The notes beneath the pieces are model-generated. The model was not told where the DNA came from. It ran no database searches and worked only from the letters and a program-made list of their open reading frames with translations. From Aspidapion aeneum (taxonomy: Eukaryota; Arthropoda; Insecta; Coleoptera; Brentidae): a stretch of DNA of 64,000 nucleotides. The stretch lies in assembly GCA_963576565.1 (NCBI GenBank), contig CAUYVT010000068.1:62001-126000 (forward strand), given 5' to 3'. Below, in pieces: positions 56,701 to 64,000 of the stretch (positions are counted from its first letter, which is position 1; each line of letters begins with the position of its first letter). A program made the position numbers and the translations under genes.

Positions 56701-59127
56701 GGATCTTGGAATTAAAGACATGTGCCCGTTTTTGAGATATTCTCTCATAAAATCCGAGTACATACTATAGAAATTTGAATTTTTTATTAAGCGAGATTCG
56801 AGAGACAAAAATTGACGATAGGCCACTGAATATGTGTCTCCTAGGTCAGGAGGGTCAATGTGACGAAAAGGCAAATTTACAGTAAATCGGCCCGAAATAT
56901 CTCTAGTGGTAGTTTTTTGGAAAATCTCTTCACATCTCTTTTCTTCGGGTGAGAGAAACGTTTTTGACTTAATTGATTCTAGTTCCCAAAATCTGCGAAT
57001 ATTAAAGTCGAGAGACTGCTCACAGGAAGTAAAGTAAGAATTGACTTGAGGTGAAATATTTATGCTTTGAGTTTGGCCCATCAAGACCCACCCAAAAACT
57101 GTCTCAAAAGCGGAGGGTAGGCCGTGAGGTCCTGGAATTCGTCCTGATTGGACGATTTCTGTGTAAAGTTGTGCACCTAAGAGTAAGTCAATTGGACCAG
57201 GGTTGTAAAATTGGTTATCTGCAAGCTTTAGATTTGAAATATGACTCCAATTGGATGAATCTACCTGTACTGAGGGCATATTCGAACAGAGTTTCGGTAA
57301 AACGAAGACTTGAATAGAAAAGGTAGGCTCTTGTTGGCCTAGGGCTCGAATAGTGCAAGTAGAAATGCCGTTAGTGGCCGACGAAGATTGATTTAGTCCC
57401 AGAACAGGGATCGAAATTTTGTTTCTTGGCAAGCCTAACCTGTTAAGACAAGCTTCGCTTATCAGGTTAGCTTGGCTACCGCTGTCCAGAAGTGCTCGGA
57501 CAGGTTGGTAGTTACCCCGACTATCCAGTACCTCTAATTTTATAGTCGCTAGAAGCACTGTCGTCCGGGGCGTCAAGGTGGATAACGAAGAGTATTGATT
57601 TGTAGATGTATTTGGATTCGAATTGATTTGAATTGAATTTGAACTGGGTTGAACAAAACTAGGGTTCTGTTGGCTAAGACTTGAATTTGAATTCTGATAC
57701 GATAAGTTTGTGCCTGTGCTAGGCACGGCCACTTGATTTGAATTAAAACTTTGATTTAAGTTCGAATTTTGATTTGAATTTTGGCTTGAATTAACAAAGG
57801 ATTGACTTGAATTCTGACGGATTGAATCTGTCGTTTGCGATAGATGAATAAGACTATGGTGCCTATGTCGACATACCCTGCAGTTGTAGGTACTACTGCA
57901 GTCGATTACTTGATGATTTGAACGTAAACAGTTGATACATAACGATTGTTGTTTTACATAAGTAAAACGATCTGAAGGAGATTTGGAAATAAAAACACCA
58001 CACTGCGAGAGTGGATGAAAAGAATTATTGCATAATTTGCACTTATAGGGTTGTTGGTTTTGTCGAAATTGAATATTGGATTGTTTATTTGCTACTTGTG
58101 AGTGCGTATGCGCTAAAAAATTTGATGGAGGGCTTGATTTGTACTGATTATTTGAATAAGAATTATATTTTTGGTTACTAGAATTCGAATAATTTGGTTT
58201 TTGCTGTTTTGAAGTCGAAGGTTGCATTTGCGTATTTTGGGGAGATAGCTGTACTGTTTCAAGAGCACGGCATTGGTTAATAAGAAACTGAATTAGATTT
58301 TGATATGTTGGAATCTCGGTAGTACTATACTTTAATTCGAAAGCGGTTCTTGTGGTTTGATCGATTTTTGATAATAAAATTGAAAATAAACAAAAACACC
58401 ACGACGTTACTGGAAATTCAAGATTTTCGAGCGCCGCAACATTCTCGGAAAAGGTATCTACCAAGACTCTAAGATCCTTTGCTGACTGGTTTCCCTTTAA
58501 AGAATTTGCATAGTAGATTGAGTTCCAGTAGGTACTGGCTAAAAGTCTTTTATTTTGATAGCGATCTGTTAATACCTTCCAGGCGATTGCGTAATTACTT
58601 GCCGTTAATTTTATAGAGCTTAAAATATTAAGTGGTTCGCCCTCAAGGAAGGTTAGCAAATGTTGAAATTTCCTTATATCGGAATAATTAGAGTTTTCGT
58701 GAACCAAACAAGAATAAACATCGTAAAAGGTTGGCCACTTTTTTACGTTTCCATTAAAGCAAGGTACCTTTAAAGGGCCCAGATCATCGCTACGTGAATA
58801 GTGTGAAGTTGCGGGGGTGAAATTTGAGTGAACTGAATCGGAACATAAACTCGAAAAAAGAACTTTAGCTTGGTGGTAGAATAGATCCGTATCTTTCCTA
58901 ATTTTGTCTTGTACTTCGAACTCATCATCCTCGTCGTCTTTCAAGAGACCTATGATGTCATTATGAATGTTTTTAAATTGTTCATAGTGATCATCTAACG
59001 ATTCGTAAAACGCCTTAAAAATTGGCAAGGAAGAACTATCTGATTTAGCTTTTGTTCCCAAGTTATACGTTTCCGTAATACGAGATATTGAAACTTTGCG
59101 TTGATTCTCAAGCTTTTTTAACGACAT
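53719..59127 (-). CDS. BEL/Pao Gag-Pol polyprotein, 1802 aa, intact
   Basis: Single uninterrupted frame from ATG at 59127. Gag occupies about residues 1-450: charged N-terminal helices, a capsid-like region with VPCFNGNVKKWPTFYDVY (about 120), and Cys/His motifs beginning CKLCNNSFH (about 364) through CINCLRSNHQVIDC and CRVCRHRHH. An Asn/Gln/Ser-rich linker leads to the aspartic protease LLDSGSQANLIS (about 546). The reverse transcriptase has the Pao-type active site FMDD (about 958). RNase H starts near GFCDASELGYA (about 1133). The integrase has a zinc region, then a DD35E-type core (CLDYAGP about 1512, SDRGSNF about 1584, LAEAGVKS about 1621) and a C-terminal domain (LGRIVSVHPGRD). Size and domain order are normal for BEL/Pao. 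No key residue appears lost. Confidence 0.95.
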   Translation of the reverse strand: MSLKKLENQRKVSISRITETYNLGTKAKSDSSSLPIFKAFYESLDDHYEQFKNIHNDIIGLLKDDEDDEFEVQDKIRKDTDLFYHQAKVLFSSLCSDSVHSNFTPATSHYSRSDDLGPLKVPCFNGNVKKWPTFYDVYSCLVHENSNYSDIRKFQHLLTFLEGEPLNILSSIKLTASNYAIAWKVLTDRYQNKRLLASTYWNSIYYANSLKGNQSAKDLRVLVDTFSENVAALENLEFPVTSWCFCLFSILLSKIDQTTRTAFELKYSTTEIPTYQNLIQFLINQCRALETVQLSPQNTQMQPSTSKQQKPNYSNSSNQKYNSYSNNQYKSSPPSNFLAHTHSQVANKQSNIQFRQNQQPYKCKLCNNSFHPLSQCGVFISKSPSDRFTYVKQQSLCINCLRSNHQVIDCSSTYNCRVCRHRHHSLIHLSQTTDSIRQNSSQSFVNSSQNSNQNSNLNQSFNSNQVAVPSTGTNLSYQNSNSSLSQQNPSFVQPSSNSIQINSNPNTSTNQYSSLSTLTPRTTVLLATIKLEVLDSRGNYQPVRALLDSGSQANLISEACLNRLGLPRNKISIPVLGLNQSSSATNGISTCTIRALGQQEPTFSIQVFVLPKLCSNMPSVQVDSSNWSHISNLKLADNQFYNPGPIDLLLGAQLYTEIVQSGRIPGPHGLPSAFETVFGWVLMGQTQSINISPQVNSYFTSCEQSLDFNIRRFWELESIKSKTFLSPEEKRCEEIFQKTTTRDISGRFTVNLPFRHIDPPDLGDTYSVAYRQFLSLESRLIKNSNFYSMYSDFMREYLKNGHMSLIPRSEPRPQLCSYLPHHGVLRLDKSTTKLRVVFNPSIKGSKGLSMNETLLIGPKLQADISEILLKFRFYSIVFLTDIKQHFLQIQINPIHRDYQRLLWRFDPNKPLQEYRLNTVTFGVSSNPYLAIRTLRELAILEAKNYPEASQVLLNNIFMDDICCGANSLEGALSLQKDLIALLKLGKFELRKWASNNPKLLSHLSPADCQIPVTFEDDSSTSIKVLGLQWHPSTDTFTYSCTPCEKPCTKRNILSAIAKIWDPIGFLSPVSFLAKVIMQKLWLCKTDWDEIPPDPIKTLWNQFNNQLTTLSNLCIPRHIFSNNIQRCQLLGFCDASELGYASCVYVRVELPNKIIKTALVMGKSRVAPLHTISIPRLELLGATLLADLLELVIRTYSSLLVIDEILAFSDSQVTLHWVTSSPHKWKTFVANRVSRIQETIPEVPWYHITSLENPADCASRGLSPNNLINHPLWFHGPPWITLPTTEWQIQRFINERSLGVPDEVLKEEKPENSVVLTAEIQNQNFFDRLIDKISNLNTIQKIICHFLRLIHNRKNSMDLLSGVFSAFELHKALLVLVKRVQEECFSDIIQKIQNTQLLPKPFRKLAPFLDELGFLRVGGRLRHSQLSLLLPKSHRLTQLIIIQTHNENLHPGINTVQYLIRQKFWIMSSRRAIQRVLLQCIPCFRLKPKPYTPYMSDLPSFRTSQLKCFSHVCLDYAGPIKTFVGQRRRGAQVGKSYIAVFVDTSVKAIHIELVSDLTTEACIAALRRFVARRGTCVQITSDRGSNFVGAIKELHNLSKLASESLKIKWCLNSPGAPHLNGLAEAGVKSIKTHLYRVIGDQILTFEELYTLLAQIEALLNSRPLCEQSSDPNDLTSLTPGHFLTMEPLNSCPDPDLSTLKVNTLKRWQLIQRIHADFWKRWKLEYLNTLQQRSKWSDPSVEIKLDTLVLIKDETRPPLHWLLGRIVSVHPGRDNHIRVATVKTQHGLFTRPVVKLCPLPLDAH

Positions 59128-59670
59128 ATTCTTAATTTAAAAAATTAAAAATATTTAAAAGGAATAAAACTAACACTTGACCCCTATTGACTTTAATCAG
59201 TCCAAAAGAGTCCGACAGCATATATTTTATTATCGATTTCTCGAATAAATGCAAAAACACAGCTGTTATCCTAGGTCGCGATTTTTCTCCCAAATAAATG
59301 CACAGAAAACAAATTGTACCTACTACCGTTTTTCTTATTATTTACAGGTAAATACTAATTCTACCAGATGTGTTTGTTTACCTGTTAAATAAGAATAAAG
59401 CATTCAACTCACAAGCACTTTTGTTGTTTTGAATAACTATAACATATTATTTAAACAAATAGCTATTATTTAAACAAATTTCGATTTTTGAATCAAAACA
59501 AACGACGTACGAAGTGCCAATTTCGGCTGCAATGAAATGTGGGTGGAGCCACCGTTAAGCCACGCAAGGGGGGACGGAACCTCCTTTCTAAACCGCACAC
59601 GGCAACAAATGAATCAAAATGGCGAGGGTAAAAATCTAATATTTTTAGCAAACAAATTTTAAAAAACTAT
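59128..59670 (-). other. Leader of the Pao element
   Basis: About 540 bp between the primer-binding site and the gag-pol ATG. No coding frame is supported. It is expected to carry packaging and translation signals, which I cannot identify. Confidence 0.55.
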
Positions 59671-59686
59671 CTGGGTCGTGGGACCA
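59671..59686 (-). promoter_or_regulatory. Primer-binding-site candidate of the Pao element
   Basis: On the minus strand TGGTCCCACGACCCAG lies five bases after the 5' LTR end. The leading TGG fits a tRNA CCA end. The primer tRNA is not identified from memory. Confidence 0.6.
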
Positions 59687-59691
59687 GAAAA

Positions 59692-60179
59692 TGTTGATGT
59701 TTGAGGTTTGAGGTTGAGCGGCGGGACTGTAAGCGCACTGGTCGTTTTATAAAATCTGGGTGCAAAAATCCTTAAAAGGACGATGTAAAAATATTAATCT
59801 TTCCGAGCCACACAAAGACAATATAGAGGATTGGCACTCACCTCTTCAGCTGTTTCCGTCGTCCAGAGGAGCTCCTCTCGCTGGCCCAGTCGTTGCAGTC
59901 GACCCACACTAGAATCACTTGTTTGTGTAATGGTTTAGTTTGATTTTCTAAGAATGTTATTGGATTTTTTGGTTAATAGAATTTATCACCATGCTGCGTG
60001 GTGATCTCGATAGAATACGACAGACGAATCCTTTTTTTGGTTACGCCTTTTTGCGCAGATTCATTTTCCGTAGATGGCGCTGGCGTTTTGCTTGTGCCAA
60101 TCAAATTGAAATTGTGTGGGTTTTCCGAATACGGGAATTTGGCGCAAAATTTGAATTTAAAATTAAAGTTGCACGAACA
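59692..60179 (-). repeat. 5' LTR of the Pao element
   Basis: 488 bp, matching 53018-53506 apart from one T. It serves as promoter region for the minus-strand transcript. Frames at 59991-60404 are the LTR duplicate of those at 53318-53554. Confidence 0.93.
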
Positions 60180-60746
60180 CCTATGATAAAAAGCGTGTCA
60201 AATTCTATCGACTGTCAAACTTATTCTTGTACCATTTTTTACAAAATTTTAAATATAGCTATACCAGCCATCCCCTACACGTGGGAATTTTTGACACATA
60301 TTTTTATGTTGGTATTGGCATGTAGTTTAAGGTTTTGGTTGTTTGCCTCTGGTCAATTACAGCATACCCGGGAAAAACTTCGAAAAGCACGGAAATATGG
60401 ATAAAATTACTTATAAAGTCTGTGTCTATGAAAGGTCAGTACAATAAAAGCCACCTACTTTAGTCCGACATTGCTCCGTTTTCGAAATACAGGGTGTTTT
60501 TTAGAAAATAAAAATCGAATAAATAGCTAAAATATAAATATAACTTTTTTCTTAATGTATTTTTTAAACTTTTTTGTTAATGTATGCATAAAATAAATCT
60601 CTCGATGTCATCGATCACTACCAAATATGGTTCAGCTATCTGCAATAGTTCAGCAGATATTTGGGTAGACCCGGATTTTTGGGACACCCTGTATATATTT
60701 TTACAAATTTAAAAACATGCCAGTGGTGATTAATTTTGATCGGACA

Positions 60747-61797
60747 TTTTTGTCTACAAAGCAAAAAAAGAACCAAGTCTCTAGCTCAAACCGTTAAGAA
60801 GTTGCCAAAATCACGTGACCACCTGTCAATTTAAGAGAAAAGTATCAAATATGTTTTTTGTAAGATTTGTGACGCTGAGTTTAAATATATAACTGGGATT
60901 TGCTTATCTGTGCATAAATTGTTTTTCCCTTAATGGACCCATGCCATTTTCGTACTTCTATGGAACGAAAACATCGAATTATGTATGCCGCATATTTTTT
61001 GTTTTTTTCAGGAAAACTATTAACTTTACGACAAAAAGTGTGCTATCCTTTTTTGAAGATAATTAAATTGCCTTTTAGCGGGGGTACACTTTGACCCCGT
61101 AGGGGTTCGTTTTACATGAAAAAATTACCCTCAAAAATAAAATTGTAAAGTACGCTTCGGCCATATTTAAGCCGCCATATCTACATCAGTATCAGTTTCT
61201 GTTTGCAACTAATAGCCGTTTCTTATTAAGCTTGACATCCTTTTCAGATCTGTATAGCTCCTTAGTAACTTTCATGACTTTGGTGAAAATATGAAAATTT
61301 TGTACCTGGGGGTAGGTATAGGCCAATTTAGTGATTTTTTAAGTGTAACTCGAGAACCAGTTAATCTACTGCAAATATTAGACACGCAATAAATACATCT
61401 TGACAATCTGCATATTTTTTATTTTTTATGTTTTTTTTGTAAATCCAGTAGTTTTCTTTAAAAAATCAAAAAACCTAATAAAAAATTGCGTATTTGAGGA
61501 ACTTATAGAATTTATAGTATAGAGACGAATAAAAAACAAAGTATTGATAGTGATTTTGAGAGGACATTATAGTAGAAGCTAATCACAATTTGTTTGGGTA
61601 AAATCGATGTCATAATAAAAAAGTTACGTACATTTGATTCAAACTCCTTTTCGCCATCTTTAAACAAAGATGGCGGGTTGTTTATGCAGGATTTTCGCAG
61701 GTATCTCCATTTTTTTTGGGACATGGTCTTATGACGAATCGATTAAAATATATGAGTATCGGTTTGCAATTCAAGCCCAAAATCCTACTGGGCTCTT
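60747..61797. repeat. About 1-kb inverted repeat, right arm (partner 50119-51118)
   Basis: Reverse complement of the left arm with scattered substitutions and indels, ending CCTACTGGGCTCT. It lies only 55 bp from the TIR element end, while the left arm lies 1.5 kb away from the other end. The pair are therefore more likely two insertions of one repeat family than the ends of one giant element. Confidence 0.8.
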
Positions 61798-61969
61798 ATA
61801 CTATAAGTAGTAGTCATTTTATAATAGTTTTAATATTTATAGGTAAGTTTTCTAGGCCGGACACACACATTTAATCAAATAATAGAAATTTGATAAAAAA
61901 ATATTTTTTAAACTTTTTCTACTTTTAAATTAAAAATAAAATCTATCTAACTTACTTGTTTTAAAAAAG

Positions 61970-64000
61970 GAAAAGGATCTGAAAATCTAAAACAATATGA
62001 CCATTTCTACAGCGAAGTGGCAAAAGAAAAACATGCTCAACAAGGAGTATCTATTTTGGTCAACAAAAAATTTAGAAAATTTATCACCAACTGGGAAGCA
62101 GTGAACGAAATGCTAATTAAAATGAATATAACAATAAAAGATTTTTGGAATCTATGCGTATAATGACGATGCAAATGTAGCCGTGACAGACAATTTTTTT
62201 TTGAAGAAATACACAATGAAATATCAGCAGTAAGTACATCTAGAGAAATTGTCATATTGGGAGATTTAAATAGTAGAACCGGTAACAGAGTTAATGATCT
62301 GACAGTTGGCCAACATGAAGAAAATGTTGTTAGTGGCAATGGAAACCGGCTAATTACAGTATGTGAGCAATAAGACCTAAAAATCCAAAACGGTTTTTTT
62401 CAACATAAGGAAATTCACAAATATACCTGGACCAAACCCTCACAAAACCTGAAATCCGTCATTGATTAACTTATCACTAAACAAAAGACAAAACTAAAAA
62501 TTCAAGATGTCAGAACAAAGCGTGGATCAACATGCGGAAGTGATCGCTATTTTCTGGAGTCCAAAATTCTCTTTCCTTATCAACCGAAGCCTGCATCAAC
62601 AACATCTTGATGATACAGTGATTGAAGAAATTGATCACTGTAAATATAATCTACTAAGCCTAGAACATGATGCGTAAAAAACTTTCGTGGATGCAAAAGT
62701 GCCAGAAAATAGATTCTTACTTAGGAGGTAGGAGAAGTACCGAAAGCTGGAAAACTATAAGATCGATTAAAAAAGAAACATGCAGAGATATCATTTCACC
62801 AATACCAGACAAAGAATGGGATGAATATTTTAAAAAACGTTTAACTGAAGATCAGAATTCAAGGAAACAGAAAGAGACAGTATAATTAGAAGCATGGGAT
62901 CTCCAGTACCCCTCACAATCTCTGAGGTCAAAAACGTCTGCACAACCTTAAAAAGCGGTAAATCTGCCGGACTCGGAAATATCCCAGCTGAACCTATTAA
63001 ATATGGCAGTGAAGAACTGTTTTGGAGATAACGGAATCTTTTCCAAAAAATATTTAAATGGAACTGTAGTCCCAACTGAGTGGAAAACGTCATATATATC
63101 CACAATACACAAAAAAGGAAGGAAAGATATATGTGACAATTATAGAGGTATATCTGTGACTAGTACGCTAAGCAGAATATACGGTAAAATAATAAAAAAT
63201 AAAGTAGAGAGCGAATATAAAGACATGGAGACAGAACAAGCCGGTTTCACGGCGGGTAGATCGACTTCAGATCATCTCTTTTGTATAACCCAAGTTACTG
63301 AAAAGAAAATGGCCTACGGACAAGAGCTGCATCTGCTTTACGTAGATTTGCAGAAGGCATATGATAGTATATCACTAAATCTACTTTGGAAAGCGCTGGA
63401 AAAGACAAACATACGCGTACAACTAATTAAGGCCATCAAAGAGTTATACCGCAATAGTAAGGCAAAAATTAAAATAAAAGCAAAACTAACCAAAGGCTTT
63501 CAAGTTAATAAAGGTCTTAAACAAGGTTGCTATATCTCGCCTACGCTCTTCAAGAATTACTTGGAACAAGTCTAAAGTATGGAAGAGGAAATGCCAAAAC
63601 ACGGGAATTCCGTTTAACGAAACCACCTTGTATACTTTATGTTTTGCCGATGATCAGATAGTAGTGGCTCAGGATTATGACGATCTCGAATATATGACAT
63701 GAAAACTAATAGAAGAGTACAATAAGTGGGGACTAGAGGTTAATCTCAATAAGACAGTGTAAATGTGTATTGGTGGAATGAAACAGGATCTAATCTTAAA
63801 TACCGGGCAGCGAATTCAGTCCTGTGATGAGTATAAATACTTATGTCTAAAAATTACAGCAGAAGGAATACTAGACAAAGCTATAAAATATCGAAACGTA
63901 CAAGGAAGAAAAGCAATAACTTTATTAAATAGAATAATTTGGGACCAAAGTATATCAAAACATAACAAACAGCTTATATATAACACCATTGTAAAAAGTA
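61970..64000 (+). pseudogene. Dead non-LTR retrotransposon (endonuclease-RT), cut by window end
   Basis: Translated pieces in changing frames resemble an APE-type endonuclease (QQGVSILVNKK about 62038, ILGDLNSRTG about 62259, HKYTWTKPS about 62418, CGSDRYF about 62533), then a reverse transcriptase. The latter includes a CDNYRGISVTS motif (63133), QAGFTAGRST, LLYVDLQKAYDS (about 63335) and an active site reading FADDQ (about 63645). Stop codons replace sense codons near 62372, 62467, 63700 and 63760, and frames shift repeatedly, so it is not functional. Motifs suggest an RTE-like or related clade; the unusual FADDQ makes me leave the clade open. The 3' end lies outside the window. Confidence 0.8.

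Larger units (their letters stand above)
53018..60179 (-). mobile_element. BEL/Pao LTR retrotransposon, apparently intact
   Basis: LTRs at 53018-53506 and 59692-60179 are identical by eye except for one T in the first bases. CCTAT flanks the element at 53013-53017 and 60180-60184 as a 5-bp TSD. In minus orientation the order is 5' LTR (right), PBS candidate, 564-bp leader, one 1802-codon gag-pol frame, polypurine tract and 3' LTR (left). With matching LTRs and no disruption in 5.4 kb of coding sequence, this is a very recent and possibly active copy. Confidence 0.95.
52659..60691. mobile_element. TA-flanked TIR element interrupted by the Pao element
   Basis: CAGGGTGTCCCAAAA at 52659-52673 is the exact reverse complement of 60677-60691, and TA flanks both ends. 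Without the Pao insertion the element would be about 0.87 kb with no transposase frame, so it is non-autonomous. A TA target with a CAGGG TIR suggests the Tc1/mariner group (inference). A second CAGGGTG in the same direction at about 60492 may mark a nested smaller element. Confidence 0.7.

Noticed and set aside
53318..60404. Identical Arg/Phe-rich frames at 53318-53554 and 59991-60404
   Set aside because: They lie in the two LTRs of the Pao element, so identity reflects LTR duplication and not a conserved gene.
50135..61724. Similar 70-codon frames at 50135-50350 and 61512-61724
   Set aside because: Both sit in the arms of the 1-kb inverted repeat. Similarity extends equally into non-coding parts, and no known domain is present.
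50119..61797. A single giant Polinton or foldback transposon
   Set aside because: No polymerase, integrase or capsid genes of that class are inside; the interior is explained by a TIR element, MITE and Pao insertion, and the arms are placed asymmetrically.

Overview
The window reads as AT-rich nuclear DNA of an animal, almost certainly an insect. The element mix (Jockey-like, RTE-like, Ty3/gypsy, BEL/Pao, a Crypton-like recombinase relic, hAT and TA-flanked MITEs) is typical of a repeat-laden insect genome. The order cannot be fixed from the sequence; a beetle would fit. I found no convincing host protein gene, tRNA or rRNA. Every long reading frame belongs to a transposable element, and the rest is MITEs, inverted repeats, microsatellites and T-rich non-coding sequence.

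Layout. 1-948: decayed repeats. 961-5303: full-length Jockey-like non-LTR element with a 12-bp target-site duplication (TSD) and frameshifted ORFs. 5.3-15.3 kb: a mosaic of MITEs and inverted repeats. One dispersed repeat there (about 10.17-15.31 kb) has been interrupted three times: by a segment with a dead Crypton-like tyrosine recombinase, by a nearly intact RTE-like element (11442-14312, minus strand) and by a palindromic MITE. 17.45-19.0 kb: a 1.3-kb repeat, seen again at 45.9-47.2 kb, ending in a 397-bp palindrome centred on a tRNA-Lys primer-binding-site sequence. 20.04-20.64 kb: a hairpin-ended repeat with a (TCTG)n core. 24.15-28.67 kb: decayed gypsy element. 29-32 kb: small repeats, including a hAT MITE with an 8-bp TSD.

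33025-43494: complete gypsy element with two 1703-bp LTRs differing at about four positions by eye, a 4-bp TSD, long Gag, a canonical -1 frameshift heptamer and a pol broken by one small deletion. 50.1-61.8 kb: about 1-kb inverted repeats flank a TA-flanked TIR element (52659-60691), which is itself interrupted by a BEL/Pao element (53018-60179, minus strand). The Pao element has near-identical LTRs, a 5-bp TSD and one uninterrupted 1802-codon Gag-Pol frame; it is the only element here that looks potentially autonomous. 61.97 kb to the window end: a dead non-LTR copy running off the edge.

The genes do not cooperate in a host pathway; each set serves one element's copying cycle. The less expected signals are the matched -1 frameshift sites of the two gypsy elements (same phase, same 15-nt distance to the Gag stop), a shared Cys-Cys-Val-Cys second zinc knuckle, the palindromic LTR/primer-binding-site structure, the Crypton-like relic, and frameshifts in the non-LTR elements that fall on A-runs. 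All identities rest on reading motifs by eye; no alignment or database search was run.
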